64,000 bases of DNA from Paenibacillus sp. FSL H8-0048 (GCF_038002825.1 NZ_JBBODF010000001.1:6572001-6636000); one strand, 5' to 3'; numbered from the stretch's first letter, positions 30,619-39,373 are shown. Program-made: numbers and translations. The notes: generated from the sequence alone by a model not told the origin.

Positions 30619-31335
30619 TTGTTCGGGATACAAATTTCAGTCTTAGTTGTTGCCGTTTTTACTGCATTCGTTGCATATCAATTTAGAATTAGGGAGAAAA
30701 AGCGAGATTTGGCTCATGCAGAACTTTTGAAGAGTTACGGGGAAGTGTACTCGCCCATTCTTTTTTTGTTAAAAGAAATAAATGGAACTCCCAAGGGACA
30801 AGAAAAAGAAGCGCTTATAGATAAGATGTTTAATGATTATGGTTTGGTAAATTCAAAGACTCACTTAATAGGAGCAGTAAAAACATTAAATATTTACTTT
30901 GAATTGACAGGATTTTATAGAGCATATAAAAATAACAAGGAAAGCTATGAGGAAAAATTTCTTGAGTGCCTTGAAAAATTCAATGATGAGATAAATAAGG
31001 AATTTTGGGATGCTCACAATATCATCTATAAAGAACATATACGTTACAAAAATCATCATTTTCATCCAGTAAAATCATTATTCTTAGATTTGTTAGCAAC
31101 TCTAAAGTTTATAAGTGAACTTGGATTAAGTTGTTCCATTGTTATGTGGGCTCTAATTGCGACAAACATAATATTTAAATTAGATGCTTTTTCAGTTGAG
31201 ATAGCAGGATCAGCTTTAGCCATATCATTGCTAATTTTTATTTTGTATATTTTTGCAGTTCTGTATAACAATCAGTTTTACAATAAAACTAATAATCTTT
31301 ATAAAAAAAAGAAGATAACGTTTGATAGGGATTGA
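30619..31335 (+). CDS. Three-helix membrane protein of unknown function, 238 aa
   Basis: TTG 30619 was chosen because GGAGGGG lies five bases upstream. One N-terminal helix (FGIQISVLVVAVFTAFVAYQ), a cytosolic helical domain of about 130 residues (KRDLAHAELLKSYGEVYSPI...), then two C-terminal helices (LGLSCSIVMWALIATNIIF; GSALAISLLIFILYIFAVLY) and a Lys-rich tail. AT-rich. The shape recalls small membrane effectors or phage-exclusion proteins, but no family was recognised. Confidence 0.65.
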   Translation: MFGIQISVLVVAVFTAFVAYQFRIREKKRDLAHAELLKSYGEVYSPILFLLKEINGTPKGQEKEALIDKMFNDYGLVNSKTHLIGAVKTLNIYFELTGFYRAYKNNKESYEEKFLECLEKFNDEINKEFWDAHNIIYKEHIRYKNHHFHPVKSLFLDLLATLKFISELGLSCSIVMWALIATNIIFKLDAFSVEIAGSALAISLLIFILYIFAVLYNNQFYNKTNNLYKKKKITFDRD

Positions 31336-31339
31336 GCTT

Positions 31340-31570
31340 TTGACCACTAAACATAAAATCCTTGAAAGCGATACAGACTTGCTGCTGGCCGCCCTAGCAC
31401 AGTTTAAGGTATCAGTATGGTATCAGGCAGAACCGGACCCAATTGGCCACTTGATGGACTATGGTGGTTTAGTTGAGGGATATACACCAGAGTCAATAAA
31501 GATAGCCGGTGCTCTATTTAATCGGGAGCATTTTGAATTTCGCGTATCCCTGCGGACTTCTCATAAATGA
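31340..31570 (+). CDS. Hypothetical protein, 76 aa
   Basis: The start is TTG 31340 (AGGGATTG as RBS) or TTG 31322 inside the preceding gene. The product reads LTTKHKILESDTDLLLAALA...GHLMDYGGLVEGYTPESIKI and ends FEFRVSLRTSHK. Soluble. Similar short ORFs occur in Firmicute phages, but no assignment is made. Confidence 0.5.
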   Translation: MTTKHKILESDTDLLLAALAQFKVSVWYQAEPDPIGHLMDYGGLVEGYTPESIKIAGALFNREHFEFRVSLRTSHK

Positions 31571-31653
31571 GGTGAGTGATTGTTTTCTATATTAGAACTT
31601 AATTGTTGATCTTATAACAAATACCTTATGGGAAAATCGAAAAAAGAAAAAAT

Positions 31654-31687
31654 AACCCGCCGGGCTTATGCCTGACGGGTCTCTTTT
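31654..31687. terminator. Terminator between convergent genes
   Basis: AACCCGCCGGGC-TTAT-GCCTGACGGGT followed by CTCTTTTTG; an A-run on the other side also allows minus-strand use for the 31691 gene. Confidence 0.8.
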
Positions 31688-31690
31688 TGT

Positions 31691-32587
31691 TTATTGAGCT
31701 GTATATTCACTTACTTCAAAGGTTAGGATCTTATCATGTATCACATATTCAGTACGGTTACTGAAAGGGCCTTTGTTATTGTTGTGTTTATTAATACCGT
31801 ACCGGCTAGATCCGTTTGCTGAATCGTACCAGTTCAAGAAAGCATTAACTTCTGACATAGACAGATCGTATTCCTTTTCTGCACCACTTGAAAGTTCGAT
31901 AGTAAGTAATGCGCGATCACCAGATGACACATCTGGAGTAGGTGTTGGTAAATTAGTTGGAATAGGGGGCGGGGATGATGTAGGAAGTGCAGTCGGTTCA
32001 GGCGTTGCAGTAACAGTGTGGTACATTTCCATTTCTCCTAATGCAGTGAAACCAGATAAACCGTTATTATTTAAAATATTCAATCTATATTTTGTATAGG
32101 ATTTTTCATTACTGAAAGAAAAAACTTTCTCTACGTGTGCTTGCCAATCAGTAACGTTTGTTTCTGAATGAAGTAGAATCCAATTATCACCATCCCAAGC
32201 ATCAAAGGTGAAGTCTTTAGGAGTTTCATTTTTATAAGCATCTTGAGTAATGTCGGAACGAGGCCATAATGCAAATTGATTAATAACAACAGGGCTGTCA
32301 AATTCATATGAGACCCATCCAAACGGCTTTGTCTGACTACTCGCCCATCCATATGCATCGTCCTTAATTCCATTGAAAAGGTTAAAAGGTTGGTGTCTGC
32401 TTGCCCAAATACTACTTGCAGTAGTATGACCAAGTGGAGAATCATTTGAAGTCATGATAGGAATCAAATTTTTTGGCGCTGAACTCTCTTCAGCGGATAT
32501 TGATAAAGGAAAAGCAAACGAGGAAAGTACACCGATAAGTAATAGAACGGTTAAAGTTGAAACGATAATCTTAAATGATTTTGACAC
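31691..32587 (-). CDS. Secreted F5/8-type-C (discoidin) protein with PT linker and shared C-terminal domain, 298 aa
   Basis: Signal peptide (FKIIVSTLTVLLLIGVLSSF, AxA near residue 31), then a discoidin domain at about 40-190 (ASRHQPFNLFNGIKDDAYGW, FGWVSYEFDSPVVINQFALW, YTKYRLNILNNNGLSGFTAL, GEMEMY), a Pro/Thr linker at about 193-220, and the C-terminal domain GDRALLTIELSSGAEKEYDL, MSEVNAFLNWYDSANG, YGINKHNNNKGPF, YVIHDKILTFEVSEY. That domain is nearly identical in pattern to the end of the 29593 protein in opposite orientation, indicating duplication. Likely extracellular binding protein. Confidence 0.82.
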   Translation of the reverse strand: MSKSFKIIVSTLTVLLLIGVLSSFAFPLSISAEESSAPKNLIPIMTSNDSPLGHTTASSIWASRHQPFNLFNGIKDDAYGWASSQTKPFGWVSYEFDSPVVINQFALWPRSDITQDAYKNETPKDFTFDAWDGDNWILLHSETNVTDWQAHVEKVFSFSNEKSYTKYRLNILNNNGLSGFTALGEMEMYHTVTATPEPTALPTSSPPPIPTNLPTPTPDVSSGDRALLTIELSSGAEKEYDLSMSEVNAFLNWYDSANGSSRYGINKHNNNKGPFSNRTEYVIHDKILTFEVSEYTAQ

Positions 32588-32681
32588 TTTTAAATACCAC
32601 CTTTGTAATTGAATAAAATGTGTGAAGAATTAAACAATACTAAACTTTATTGCTTATATTGGAGATTAATAAATATATGTG

Positions 32682-32724
32682 AAAAACAACCCGTCAGACT
32701 TTAAGGCTAACGGGTTGTTTTTGT
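32682..32724 (-). terminator. Terminator of the cohesin/dockerin gene
   Basis: ACAACCCGT / ACGGGTTGT arms; the A-run at 32682-32686 gives a T-run on the minus strand. Confidence 0.8.
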
Positions 32725-32728
32725 ATAA

Positions 32729-34195
32729 TTAAGTATTAGGCAGATAATCTGGATTGTTTAGAATTTGATCAACAATAAAGAGCAGGTCATCATCATTGAC
32801 ATATTCATCACCGGCTTGCTGAGCATTATACTTTACCGGATCAACATCGGGGGCGAAATACTTGAAGTATCTGGCATCAATCGCAAGGTCAACAAGGGTG
32901 TACGTACCAGACTTGTTGACGTCAGTTGCTTCAATGATGATACTGTCTTCCAGGCAGTTATCCTTCTCCAAGTCATATTCCTCTTCGGTATCTGCAATCC
33001 TCGCTTTAGTTGCATCGACGACTGCTGTGCCTTTAGCCTTGGCTTTGAATTTGAGTTTTACGACAACCGTATCTTTGTTGATGCCGTATTCTTCACCCTG
33101 ACTGGCTACTACAAAACGGACAGCACCGTTTTGATCAACGGGTTTATTGTATACTTTATAACCGGCTACCTCTTCAAACCCGAGATATTGCAAGTGCTCT
33201 TTGTCATACTTCACTTCAAAGTCTTCAGCATAAATATCTTTCACATTTTTCAGTGATACATCAGCTGTAAATTCTTTGCCTAAACCAATCTTTTCTGGTG
33301 TAATAGCTACATCAAGAGTTGGCTTCAAGGCCGGTGTTGGTGTAGGACTTGGTGTTGGTTCAGGTGTAGCAGTTGGCGTAGGGCTTGGTGTTGGTTCGGG
33401 TGCAACAGTAGGTGTCGGCGTTGGTGTCGGCGTTGACCTTTCCCCGAAAACATCAAAAGTCATAACTTTCCTACCACTATACTGTCTAAGCAAGTAAACG
33501 GTTTTAACATTTTTTGCATCTATTTTTATAGTCTGATCACCACCAGGAACGCTTGTAACCGAAGCTATCGCATTACCACTTGAATCCAATGCCGCAAAGT
33601 ACACACCACCTGATTCCTCGCTTACAACACGTAAAGTGTGTAAATTCTGGGGAGTAGGGAAGGAATACCATAGATACTGCCCGGATTCTATGCTCATAAA
33701 AGTAGTATCATCACCATCAGTAGGTTGATTGTAATAACTTCCAAGAACCCCAGGAGCTCTACTGAGATTCAAATTCAGTCCATACAAAAGCCCTTTAGGT
33801 TTAGGTGTTGGTGTCGGGTCAAGATCAATAAAATCAGTATCAGTAAAAACCCCTATTGGACTACCGCCTCCGTTAAACAGTTCCACCGTGCTAAGTGATG
33901 AATTCGCAGATAGCGTAATTACCATATACTCGGTACTGAAGGTTGAACTAGTACTTGCATTTAACGGAATAGTTGAAGCGAAATTAACGTTGAAAGTCTG
34001 GTCGCCATTTTTGTCGAAAAATTTAAAAGAATCAAACCTGCCCATTCCACTAACATGAAATTCATTTATGCTATAGGTTTTACCGAAATTGATTCTTATC
34101 GTCTTTGGCTTATCACCAGACGAAATGTCTGCAAAAGCCCCCTGCAAAGGCAGCGCCGCAAACAGTAAAACGATGATTAATAATACCTTTTTCAA
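32729..34195 (-). CDS. Secreted cohesin-and-dockerin protein, about 488 aa
   Basis: The TTG 34195 start (GAGGTGGGTCAA before it; GTG 34204 is the alternative) gives a signal peptide KKVLLIIVLLFAALPLQGAF. Two N-terminal beta domains follow (about 25-130 and 140-255), then a PT-repeat linker, a cohesin domain at about 290-420 (LDVAITPEKIGLGKEFTADV, YAEDFEVKYDKEHLQYLGFE, TVVVKLKFKAKAKG), and a C-terminal dockerin with one clear Ca-binding half, DVNKSGTYTLVDLAIDARYF, and a degenerate second half. Cohesin plus dockerin on one chain suggests assembly of copies or capture of other secreted proteins. Confidence 0.82.
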   Translation of the reverse strand: MKKVLLIIVLLFAALPLQGAFADISSGDKPKTIRINFGKTYSINEFHVSGMGRFDSFKFFDKNGDQTFNVNFASTIPLNASTSSTFSTEYMVITLSANSSLSTVELFNGGGSPIGVFTDTDFIDLDPTPTPKPKGLLYGLNLNLSRAPGVLGSYYNQPTDGDDTTFMSIESGQYLWYSFPTPQNLHTLRVVSEESGGVYFAALDSSGNAIASVTSVPGGDQTIKIDAKNVKTVYLLRQYSGRKVMTFDVFGERSTPTPTPTPTVAPEPTPSPTPTATPEPTPSPTPTPALKPTLDVAITPEKIGLGKEFTADVSLKNVKDIYAEDFEVKYDKEHLQYLGFEEVAGYKVYNKPVDQNGAVRFVVASQGEEYGINKDTVVVKLKFKAKAKGTAVVDATKARIADTEEEYDLEKDNCLEDSIIIEATDVNKSGTYTLVDLAIDARYFKYFAPDVDPVKYNAQQAGDEYVNDDDLLFIVDQILNNPDYLPNT

Positions 34196-34467
34196 TTGAC
34201 CCACCTCACATTAATTTTCAAGTCATCATTAATAGATTTTCTATGTACTCATTAATCAGCAGACTTATTTCCCCTTTCGTAGATTAATTTGTATTTAGTT
34301 GCCTGGACTATCCTAAGGCAATAATTGTAATACGTCTAAACAATAATTCTTATATTTGGGATATATAGATTGAAGACATTAAAAGTACATAATTATGGGA
34401 ATGTAGGCAGTGGTATGCCTGAATAAAGCGGGGAAAATCATAGAGTGGAAAATTAAGGTGTTAAGGA

Positions 34468-34546
34468 CCAGGGACCGGGAGCTCAGTAAAAGATCTAAGC
34501 TAACCCGTCCCTGGAGTTACGAGGAAAACCTTGAGAAATCAAGGTT
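34468..34546 (+). ncRNA. Candidate structured RNA in a gene-free gap
   Basis: CCAGGGAC (34468-34475) pairs with GTCCCTGG (34507-34514), extended inside by GGG/CCC and AGCT/AGCT. A second hairpin AACCTTGA-GAAA-TCAAGGTT (34527-34546) has perfect arms and a GNRA tetraloop. The gap 34205-34612 contains no gene. Strand is uncertain; the GNRA loop appears on the plus strand. Confidence 0.4.
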
Positions 34547-34612
34547 TCTGATTACTTTTAAGTGAGGTTTTATGTATAACATTTATGAACCACGCAGAGT
34601 TCATTCTGTTAA

Positions 34613-34927
34613 TCACTGATTTTTATCACCAACACTACTCAATCTACTAGCAAGATCCTCCTCCCCCGTTAAAACCTCTACCATAATGCCTGCTCCCAGA
34701 CGGAAGCCATATTTGAAAATCGAGGATAGCTCCATGCCGTGTGTTTGTGCATTTAGGTCTAACAATGCTTCAAGTTGTTGGAACTCCTCTTCCGTAAGTC
34801 GTCTCTTCCAGGTCTCTATGATTTCAGATGTTTGTTGACATAATTCAGTGTATTGTGGGTCACTAGGTATTACGTTTTCGCTCGGATGCAAATGGCCATG
34901 ATATAGCTTCTCTAAAAGACTCTTCAT
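34613..34927 (-). CDS. DUF6809-like protein, 104 aa
   Basis: The start was placed at ATG 34927 (MKSLLEKLYHGHLHPSEN), after GGGATGAGGAA. It reads IETWKRRLTEEEFQQLEALL then FKYGFRLGAGIMVEVLTGEE, the pattern of short helical Firmicute proteins (DUF6809 type) often found near mobile elements or small regulators. Soluble; function unknown. Divergent from the adjacent XRE regulator. Confidence 0.65.
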   Translation of the reverse strand: MKSLLEKLYHGHLHPSENVIPSDPQYTELCQQTSEIIETWKRRLTEEEFQQLEALLDLNAQTHGMELSSIFKYGFRLGAGIMVEVLTGEEDLASRLSSVGDKNQ

Positions 34928-35034
34928 TTCCTCATCCCCTTTATGCAAATTATAACATGAATTATTATCTTTTTGTAGAGTATACTACGTGGATTTGGAT
35001 GTTCGGACAACTAGATAATTAACCTAAAAGAGGT

Positions 35035-35274
35035 ATGGCCTTGAAATCAGAAGAGATCTTTGGGCAAGTATTAAAGACGATTCGGAAGAGAAACAAGATG
35101 AGTCAAGAGAAGTTAGCCTTTGAAAGTAATCTTGATCGGACTTACATATCGATGCTTGAACGAGGGATTCACCAGCCTACGCTGAACTCATTACTGGCGC
35201 TTGCTGAGGCGTTGAATATGAAGGCATCGGAATTGGTTAGGCTTGTGGAGGAAGAGATTGCGGAAGCCAAGTGA
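35035..35274 (+). CDS. XRE family HTH regulator, 79 aa
   Basis: A single helix-turn-helix domain: IFGQVLKTIRKRNKMSQEKL, FESNLDRTYISMLERGIHQP, TLNSLLALAEALNMKASELV. Length is typical of small restriction-control-like or phage-like regulators; no adjacent restriction gene is present. ATG 35035 is preceded by AAAAGAGGT. A terminator follows immediately. Confidence 0.9.
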   Translation: MALKSEEIFGQVLKTIRKRNKMSQEKLAFESNLDRTYISMLERGIHQPTLNSLLALAEALNMKASELVRLVEEEIAEAK

Positions 35275-35285
35275 ATATATAACAC

Positions 35286-35322
35286 AAAAAAGACTGTTGC
35301 AGATTTCTGCACAGTCTTTTTT
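35286..35322 (+). terminator. Intrinsic terminator after the XRE gene
   Basis: AAAAAAGACTGT-TGCAGATTTCTGCA-CAGTCTTTTTT with an inner TGCAG/CTGCA stem. Confidence 0.88.
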
Positions 35323-35372
35323 GGTTTTATCCATTCAATTTTAAATCTATAATTTGATAGGTTATTCAAGAA

Positions 35373-36017
35373 CTATTCTACTTCCTGCACCCCATACTTC
35401 TTTAATACATCGCTTTTAAATGTATTGTATTCAGCAGCCTCATCTCCGATTAGAGCTTTGGATGTTCCAGATGAATTTAAGCTGAATTTGCCAAGATTCT
35501 GGTTGAATATAGAATACTGTCCGAACGTGTTTTTCTTGAGAAAAATAACTGTCTTCTCACCCTTTTGGAGTTCAGTATAGTTCTCATGTGTTAACTTTAT
35601 TGTTTCTCCTGCGTTTTGGACCAGGGCTAAGGGTTCGACGATTTCAAGGGTCAGCCCGTCTGCTGCTTTACTAATGTCATCAGATTCTTTGAGAACTTGA
35701 TCGACTTTGATCTCTGTTAATGTGTAAAAGTCCTGAAGCGTTGTTCCATCATCGAAATAAGTGGTCATGTGTTTACGTTTACTAAAATCCTGAGTGGCTT
35801 CTCCTATAACAACCAAATCCGCAGCCGTGTCCAACGCATCTACATTTTCAAACTTCAGATAATTGGTACTCACTGAAACAGTTTTTATTTCATTTGAAGT
35901 GGGTTCTGAAGTTGCTGATTCAGAACTGGAGTTTTTAAAGAAAGATGCACCTGAAGCTAAGATAAGGAGAACGACTACACCTGAAATAACAAAAATAGTT
36001 TTTTTATTCTTCATCAT
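35373..36017 (-). CDS. Membrane-anchored protein paired with the metzincin, 214 aa
   Basis: An N-terminal anchor or uncleaved signal (KKTIFVISGVVVLLILASGA) precedes a Ser/Glu linker and a beta-rich domain: ALDTAADLVVIGEATQDFSK, FYTLTEIKVDQVLKESDDIS, ETIKLTHENYTELQKGEKTV and IFLKKNTFGQYSIFNQ. It starts 3 bp after the protease stop, so the two are co-translated. Possible roles are substrate, inhibitor or immunity partner of the protease; no family was recognised. Confidence 0.65.
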   Translation of the reverse strand: MMKNKKTIFVISGVVVLLILASGASFFKNSSSESATSEPTSNEIKTVSVSTNYLKFENVDALDTAADLVVIGEATQDFSKRKHMTTYFDDGTTLQDFYTLTEIKVDQVLKESDDISKAADGLTLEIVEPLALVQNAGETIKLTHENYTELQKGEKTVIFLKKNTFGQYSIFNQNLGKFSLNSSGTSKALIGDEAAEYNTFKSDVLKKYGVQEVE

Positions 36018-36020
36018 AAT

Positions 36021-36605
36021 TTAGTTCCCCCATTTGGATCGAAGTGAATTGATATCGTACGATTGAGGGCCGATTGCCTGAATTCCTTGCTTCATTACCG
36101 AAATTGCTGAACTAGACTGACTCGTATGGTCTAAACTAAGACTATGGCCTATTTCATGTGTAGCATTAGATACAACTTCTGAATAACTTAAAGGACTGTA
36201 AGGAGGCGGGGGATTAGTCATAGTATTGTGATATATTGCTACGGTAGAATATCCCCAAGATGAATTATTATTTGTTTGAATACCAGAGCTATTGTAAGGA
36301 ATATGTTGACCTAAATACCCTACATTCGCAGTTAATCCAACATAATACTTATCTGTACCAGAAGTTATAGAACCACTTTTGTTAACAGCTACTTTGGAAG
36401 AGAGTCCTGCCCAGTTAGAACGTGCTGCATCATATTGAGCAGTGTAACCATAACTTGCAACGGATGAATCATAATATGCATAGAAAACAGCTGAATTTCG
36501 ACCACCTGGATAAGTTTCAGCATTTGCAATGGGGACTAAAATCATAAATGAAGCAATAAATAATGAAAGCAAACAATTCTTCTTTGACATAAGTCTACGG
36601 ATCAT
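36021..36605 (-). CDS. Secreted matrixin-like metzincin zinc protease, 194 aa
   Basis: ATG 36605 was chosen because AAAGGCGG lies about ten bases upstream; it leads into a signal peptide (KNCLLSLFIASFMILVPIAN then AE). The metzincin motif HEIGHSLSLDH lies at about 150-160 and a Met-turn candidate in ISVMKQG follows. The product is small (about 160 residues mature) and lacks an obvious cysteine-switch propeptide. Cotranscribed with the membrane-anchored gene downstream. Extracellular protease with unknown target. Confidence 0.82.
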   Translation of the reverse strand: MIRRLMSKKNCLLSLFIASFMILVPIANAETYPGGRNSAVFYAYYDSSVASYGYTAQYDAARSNWAGLSSKVAVNKSGSITSGTDKYYVGLTANVGYLGQHIPYNSSGIQTNNNSSWGYSTVAIYHNTMTNPPPPYSPLSYSEVVSNATHEIGHSLSLDHTSQSSSAISVMKQGIQAIGPQSYDINSLRSKWGN

Positions 36606-36822
36606 TCTAAAATACACCGCCTTTTCATGGTTTTTTAATAGGAATTCATTATGGGAATAATCTAATTTTTCCTCAAATAAATTCCATGTATAATTATACC
36701 ATTTAATATTTTTTGATTCCATAATATTTAAAAAATTGTTATTTTAATTATAAAGAATGGCGACAGTTACTTCTGATTCACCTTATAATCTGACAGGAAA
36801 TTCCTGTAAGAAGCATTCTTTA

Positions 36823-36868
36823 AGCAAATAAGGTTTCCAACTCATTAGAGCTGGAAACCTTATTTGCT
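36823..36868. repeat. 17-bp perfect inverted repeat at the 3' end of the kinase gene
   Basis: AGCAAATAAGGTTTCCA (36823-36839) and TGGAAACCTTATTTGCT (36852-36868) with a 12-nt loop. Its end touches the kinase stop codon. It is likely a terminator or mRNA-stabilising hairpin; no clean T-run follows. Confidence 0.75.
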
Positions 36869-38607
36869 CAGCACGGCAAAATAATCTCAAATTCCGTACC
36901 CTGCCCGGTTGTCGATTGAACCTTAATTTCGCCGCCGTGTGCCTCCACGATAGTCTTGGCGATGCTCATGCCGAGGCCGGAGCCGTCGGTGGATTCCTCG
37001 GTGTTGGTTCCGCGGTAGTAGCGGTTGAACAGGTGATGCAGTGTTTCCTCGTCCATCCCTTTTCCATTATCGAGTACCCGTATGCAAGCCTTGTCGTGGA
37101 CTCGGGTAAGAGTGACGGTAATGGTTGTGCCTGGGGGATTATGCTTGACGGCATTGGACAGCAGATTGTCCATCAGCCGCTGTAACCAGGTTACATCTGC
37201 CTGTATGAGCAGGGAATCCTCTTCCCCGGTGTAGTGGAACAGATATTCAGACATCGTAGCGTCGTTGACATACTTCAATACGGAGCAGCGCACCAACTCT
37301 GCCAGATCTGTCTCCCGGCGCACCATGATGGAATTGCTTTGCTTGAGCTGATGGATCAGCGAGAAGTCGGAGATCAGCTCCAGCATGTAATCCCCTTTTT
37401 CCCGGATAGTCGCGCCCATGATCCGCATTTCCTCTTGGCTCCATTGCTCAGGCAGCTTCTCCAGCATATATCCGTAGCCTTGAATCGTGGCCAGAGGGGT
37501 GCGCAGATCGTGGGAGATTCCTGACATCCACTCCGCCTGCTCCTTTTCCAGCCTCTTGCGGTCCCGCTCGATCTGAGCCAATTGATGAGTCATCTGATAA
37601 AAGGCTTGAATGACTTCCTGGTAGAGCCGGTTGCGGGTTCGCATCGTGCCGTTGCGGCGGAAGACCTTGCGCTTGTCCTTGGCGGTCAGCACCTCGTCAT
37701 ATTGTCCTTGGCCCATCCGTTCAAACCAGCCTGCGAACAGAATCAGGGGCCGCCCGAAGCGGTAGCCATGCCAGATGGAGATCGACAGCGCGAGGATCAG
37801 GATTAGCACTGCAATCCAGATGAGTCTCGGCGTTACATTTTCTAATACAGGATGCTTCAGAGGGAGTCCCGCTGCATGGGGCGTATAGACGATCCAGGTC
37901 ATTCCGCTCGGTTCATCCCGGTGGGCCACAATCCCCGCGTCGTAGTTGTCTGGAGACTGCTGGATGGCCAGAATGTCCAGAGGCCGATATGCCCGTTGTA
38001 CATATGATTGATCGCCAATACCTTGTACGGTGTTACTCTCAGAATTAATCACTTGCAGATAACTGCCAGTCTCCCGAAGCTGCTGTTCCAAGAGGGGAAC
38101 GGCTTCTCTTCTTACCACACCCTGCTGTTCGTATGCGTTGAACCACGCCGTAAGCTGGTCGAGGTCAGGGGTTGGATAGCCGAGCACATATAGCAGCGGG
38201 TCCTGAAACGAGAAGTTCATTTGTGTCTGTACATCATAAGCCCCGAGTCTCCGTGTCTCCTGGATATCGAGCAATTGAGCGGTGGAGTAGGAGGCAGGCA
38301 GGGCAGAATACTGTGTTGTATTAATGCTGTATACTACGTCTCCTTGTGCATTAACCACCTGCAGCCACATCTCTTTCTCCTCAATTAGCTTGCTCCACTG
38401 GGAGAAGATGTGAAGCTTCCCGTCTTTATACTGGGCTTCTTGGGAGATCTGCTCCAGGACGCCAACCGGAAAGTTCCGGCGGATCTCATTGCTGGTCATG
38501 TTCTGGAAGAACATGATGCAGGCAGCCAAGGCAATGGTCACAATCGCCAGCGCATAGAAAATCAACTGATACGTGAAGTGGAAAGCCATACGTTGCTGAA
38601 TCTTCAT
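36868..38607 (-). CDS. Sensor histidine kinase (OmpR-partner type), 579 aa
   Basis: Two membrane helices (about residues 11-35 and 257-280) flank a large extracellular sensor. A cytosolic linker leads to DHp and ATPase domains: phospho-His in MSGISHDLRTPLATIQGYGY, N box DNLLSNAVKHNPPG, G boxes VLDNGKGMDEETLHHLFNRY and GSGLGMSIAKTIVEAHGGEI. It overlaps the response-regulator stop by four bases. The extracellular sensor is long (about 220 aa), unlike intramembrane-sensing BceS kinases. The adjacent ABC exporter and CPBP protease suggest envelope or peptide signals. Confidence 0.93.
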   Translation of the reverse strand: MKIQQRMAFHFTYQLIFYALAIVTIALAACIMFFQNMTSNEIRRNFPVGVLEQISQEAQYKDGKLHIFSQWSKLIEEKEMWLQVVNAQGDVVYSINTTQYSALPASYSTAQLLDIQETRRLGAYDVQTQMNFSFQDPLLYVLGYPTPDLDQLTAWFNAYEQQGVVRREAVPLLEQQLRETGSYLQVINSESNTVQGIGDQSYVQRAYRPLDILAIQQSPDNYDAGIVAHRDEPSGMTWIVYTPHAAGLPLKHPVLENVTPRLIWIAVLILILALSISIWHGYRFGRPLILFAGWFERMGQGQYDEVLTAKDKRKVFRRNGTMRTRNRLYQEVIQAFYQMTHQLAQIERDRKRLEKEQAEWMSGISHDLRTPLATIQGYGYMLEKLPEQWSQEEMRIMGATIREKGDYMLELISDFSLIHQLKQSNSIMVRRETDLAELVRCSVLKYVNDATMSEYLFHYTGEEDSLLIQADVTWLQRLMDNLLSNAVKHNPPGTTITVTLTRVHDKACIRVLDNGKGMDEETLHHLFNRYYRGTNTEESTDGSGLGMSIAKTIVEAHGGEIKVQSTTGQGTEFEIILPC

Positions 38608-39356
38608 CGTTCGTCCGGCTCCTTCACCAGCTTATAGCCGAGTCCGCGTACGGTAAGCAGCAGCTTCGGGTCGCCGGGATCGAGTTCGATCCGCTCCCGT
38701 ATTCGGCGGATATGCACCATTACGGTCGAATCATCGCCCTGGCCGTTGATGCCCCAGACTTTGTCGTAGAGCTGGGTTTTGGAGAAGACGATTCCGGGAT
38801 GCCGGCAGAAGTGCAGTAATAGCTGGAAGACCTGTGCAGGGCAAGGAATAGGCTGTCCCTCTACGGTCAGCTCACCTTCCGACTCGTTAATGGTGAAGCG
38901 GCCGAACCGGTAAATTCCCGCACCGGGAACCTTCGCAGCAGCGGACGCCAAGGCTTCCGGCTCCAACCGGCGTATGCGCGCCTGAATTCTTGCGGCTACC
39001 TCCAGGGGGTTGAAGGGCTTGGTGATATAATCATCCCCGCCCATGGCGAAGCCTCGTAGAATATCGAGATCAGTGGCTTTGGCTGTCAGGAACAGGATAT
39101 AAGGATTCCCGTATTCGCGGATCTTGGAACAGAGCTCCAGCCCGCTGCCATCGGGAAACATAATGTCGAGCAGGACGATATCGGGGGCCACGCGTTGTAC
39201 CAAGCTGATAGCTTCAGCACAAGTGGAAGCCCCGTACAGTTGTTGAAAACCTTCACGGCGAAGCACCATTTGCAGCATGGTGATGATTGAAGGTTCGTCG
39301 TCGATGATAGCGATTTTAATATCGGATAGATTTGGCATTTTGTCACCCTTGTTCAA
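38604..39356 (-). CDS. OmpR/PhoB-type response regulator, 250 aa
   Basis: Receiver domain with Asp in DIVLLDIMFPDGSG, Thr in LFLTAKATD and Lys in DYITKPFNPLEV, then a winged-helix DNA-binding domain (FSKTQLYDKVWGINGQGDDS, VMVHIRRIRERIELDPGD). The start may be internal (MPNLSDIKIAIIDDEPSI), since M1 NKGDK precedes it; AAGGGTGACAAA lies before that Met. Overlaps the kinase gene. Divergent from the CPBP gene across a 14-bp inverted repeat. Confidence 0.93.
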   Translation of the reverse strand: MNKGDKMPNLSDIKIAIIDDEPSIITMLQMVLRREGFQQLYGASTCAEAISLVQRVAPDIVLLDIMFPDGSGLELCSKIREYGNPYILFLTAKATDLDILRGFAMGGDDYITKPFNPLEVAARIQARIRRLEPEALASAAAKVPGAGIYRFGRFTINESEGELTVEGQPIPCPAQVFQLLLHFCRHPGIVFSKTQLYDKVWGINGQGDDSTVMVHIRRIRERIELDPGDPKLLLTVRGLGYKLVKEPDER

Positions 39357-39373
39357 AATAGCATATTTATCTT

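Noticed and set aside
34205..34612. Known riboswitch (c-di-GMP, purine, T-box) in this gap
   Set aside because: The conserved cores of these classes are not present; only two hairpins are seen, so it is listed as a candidate RNA of unknown type.
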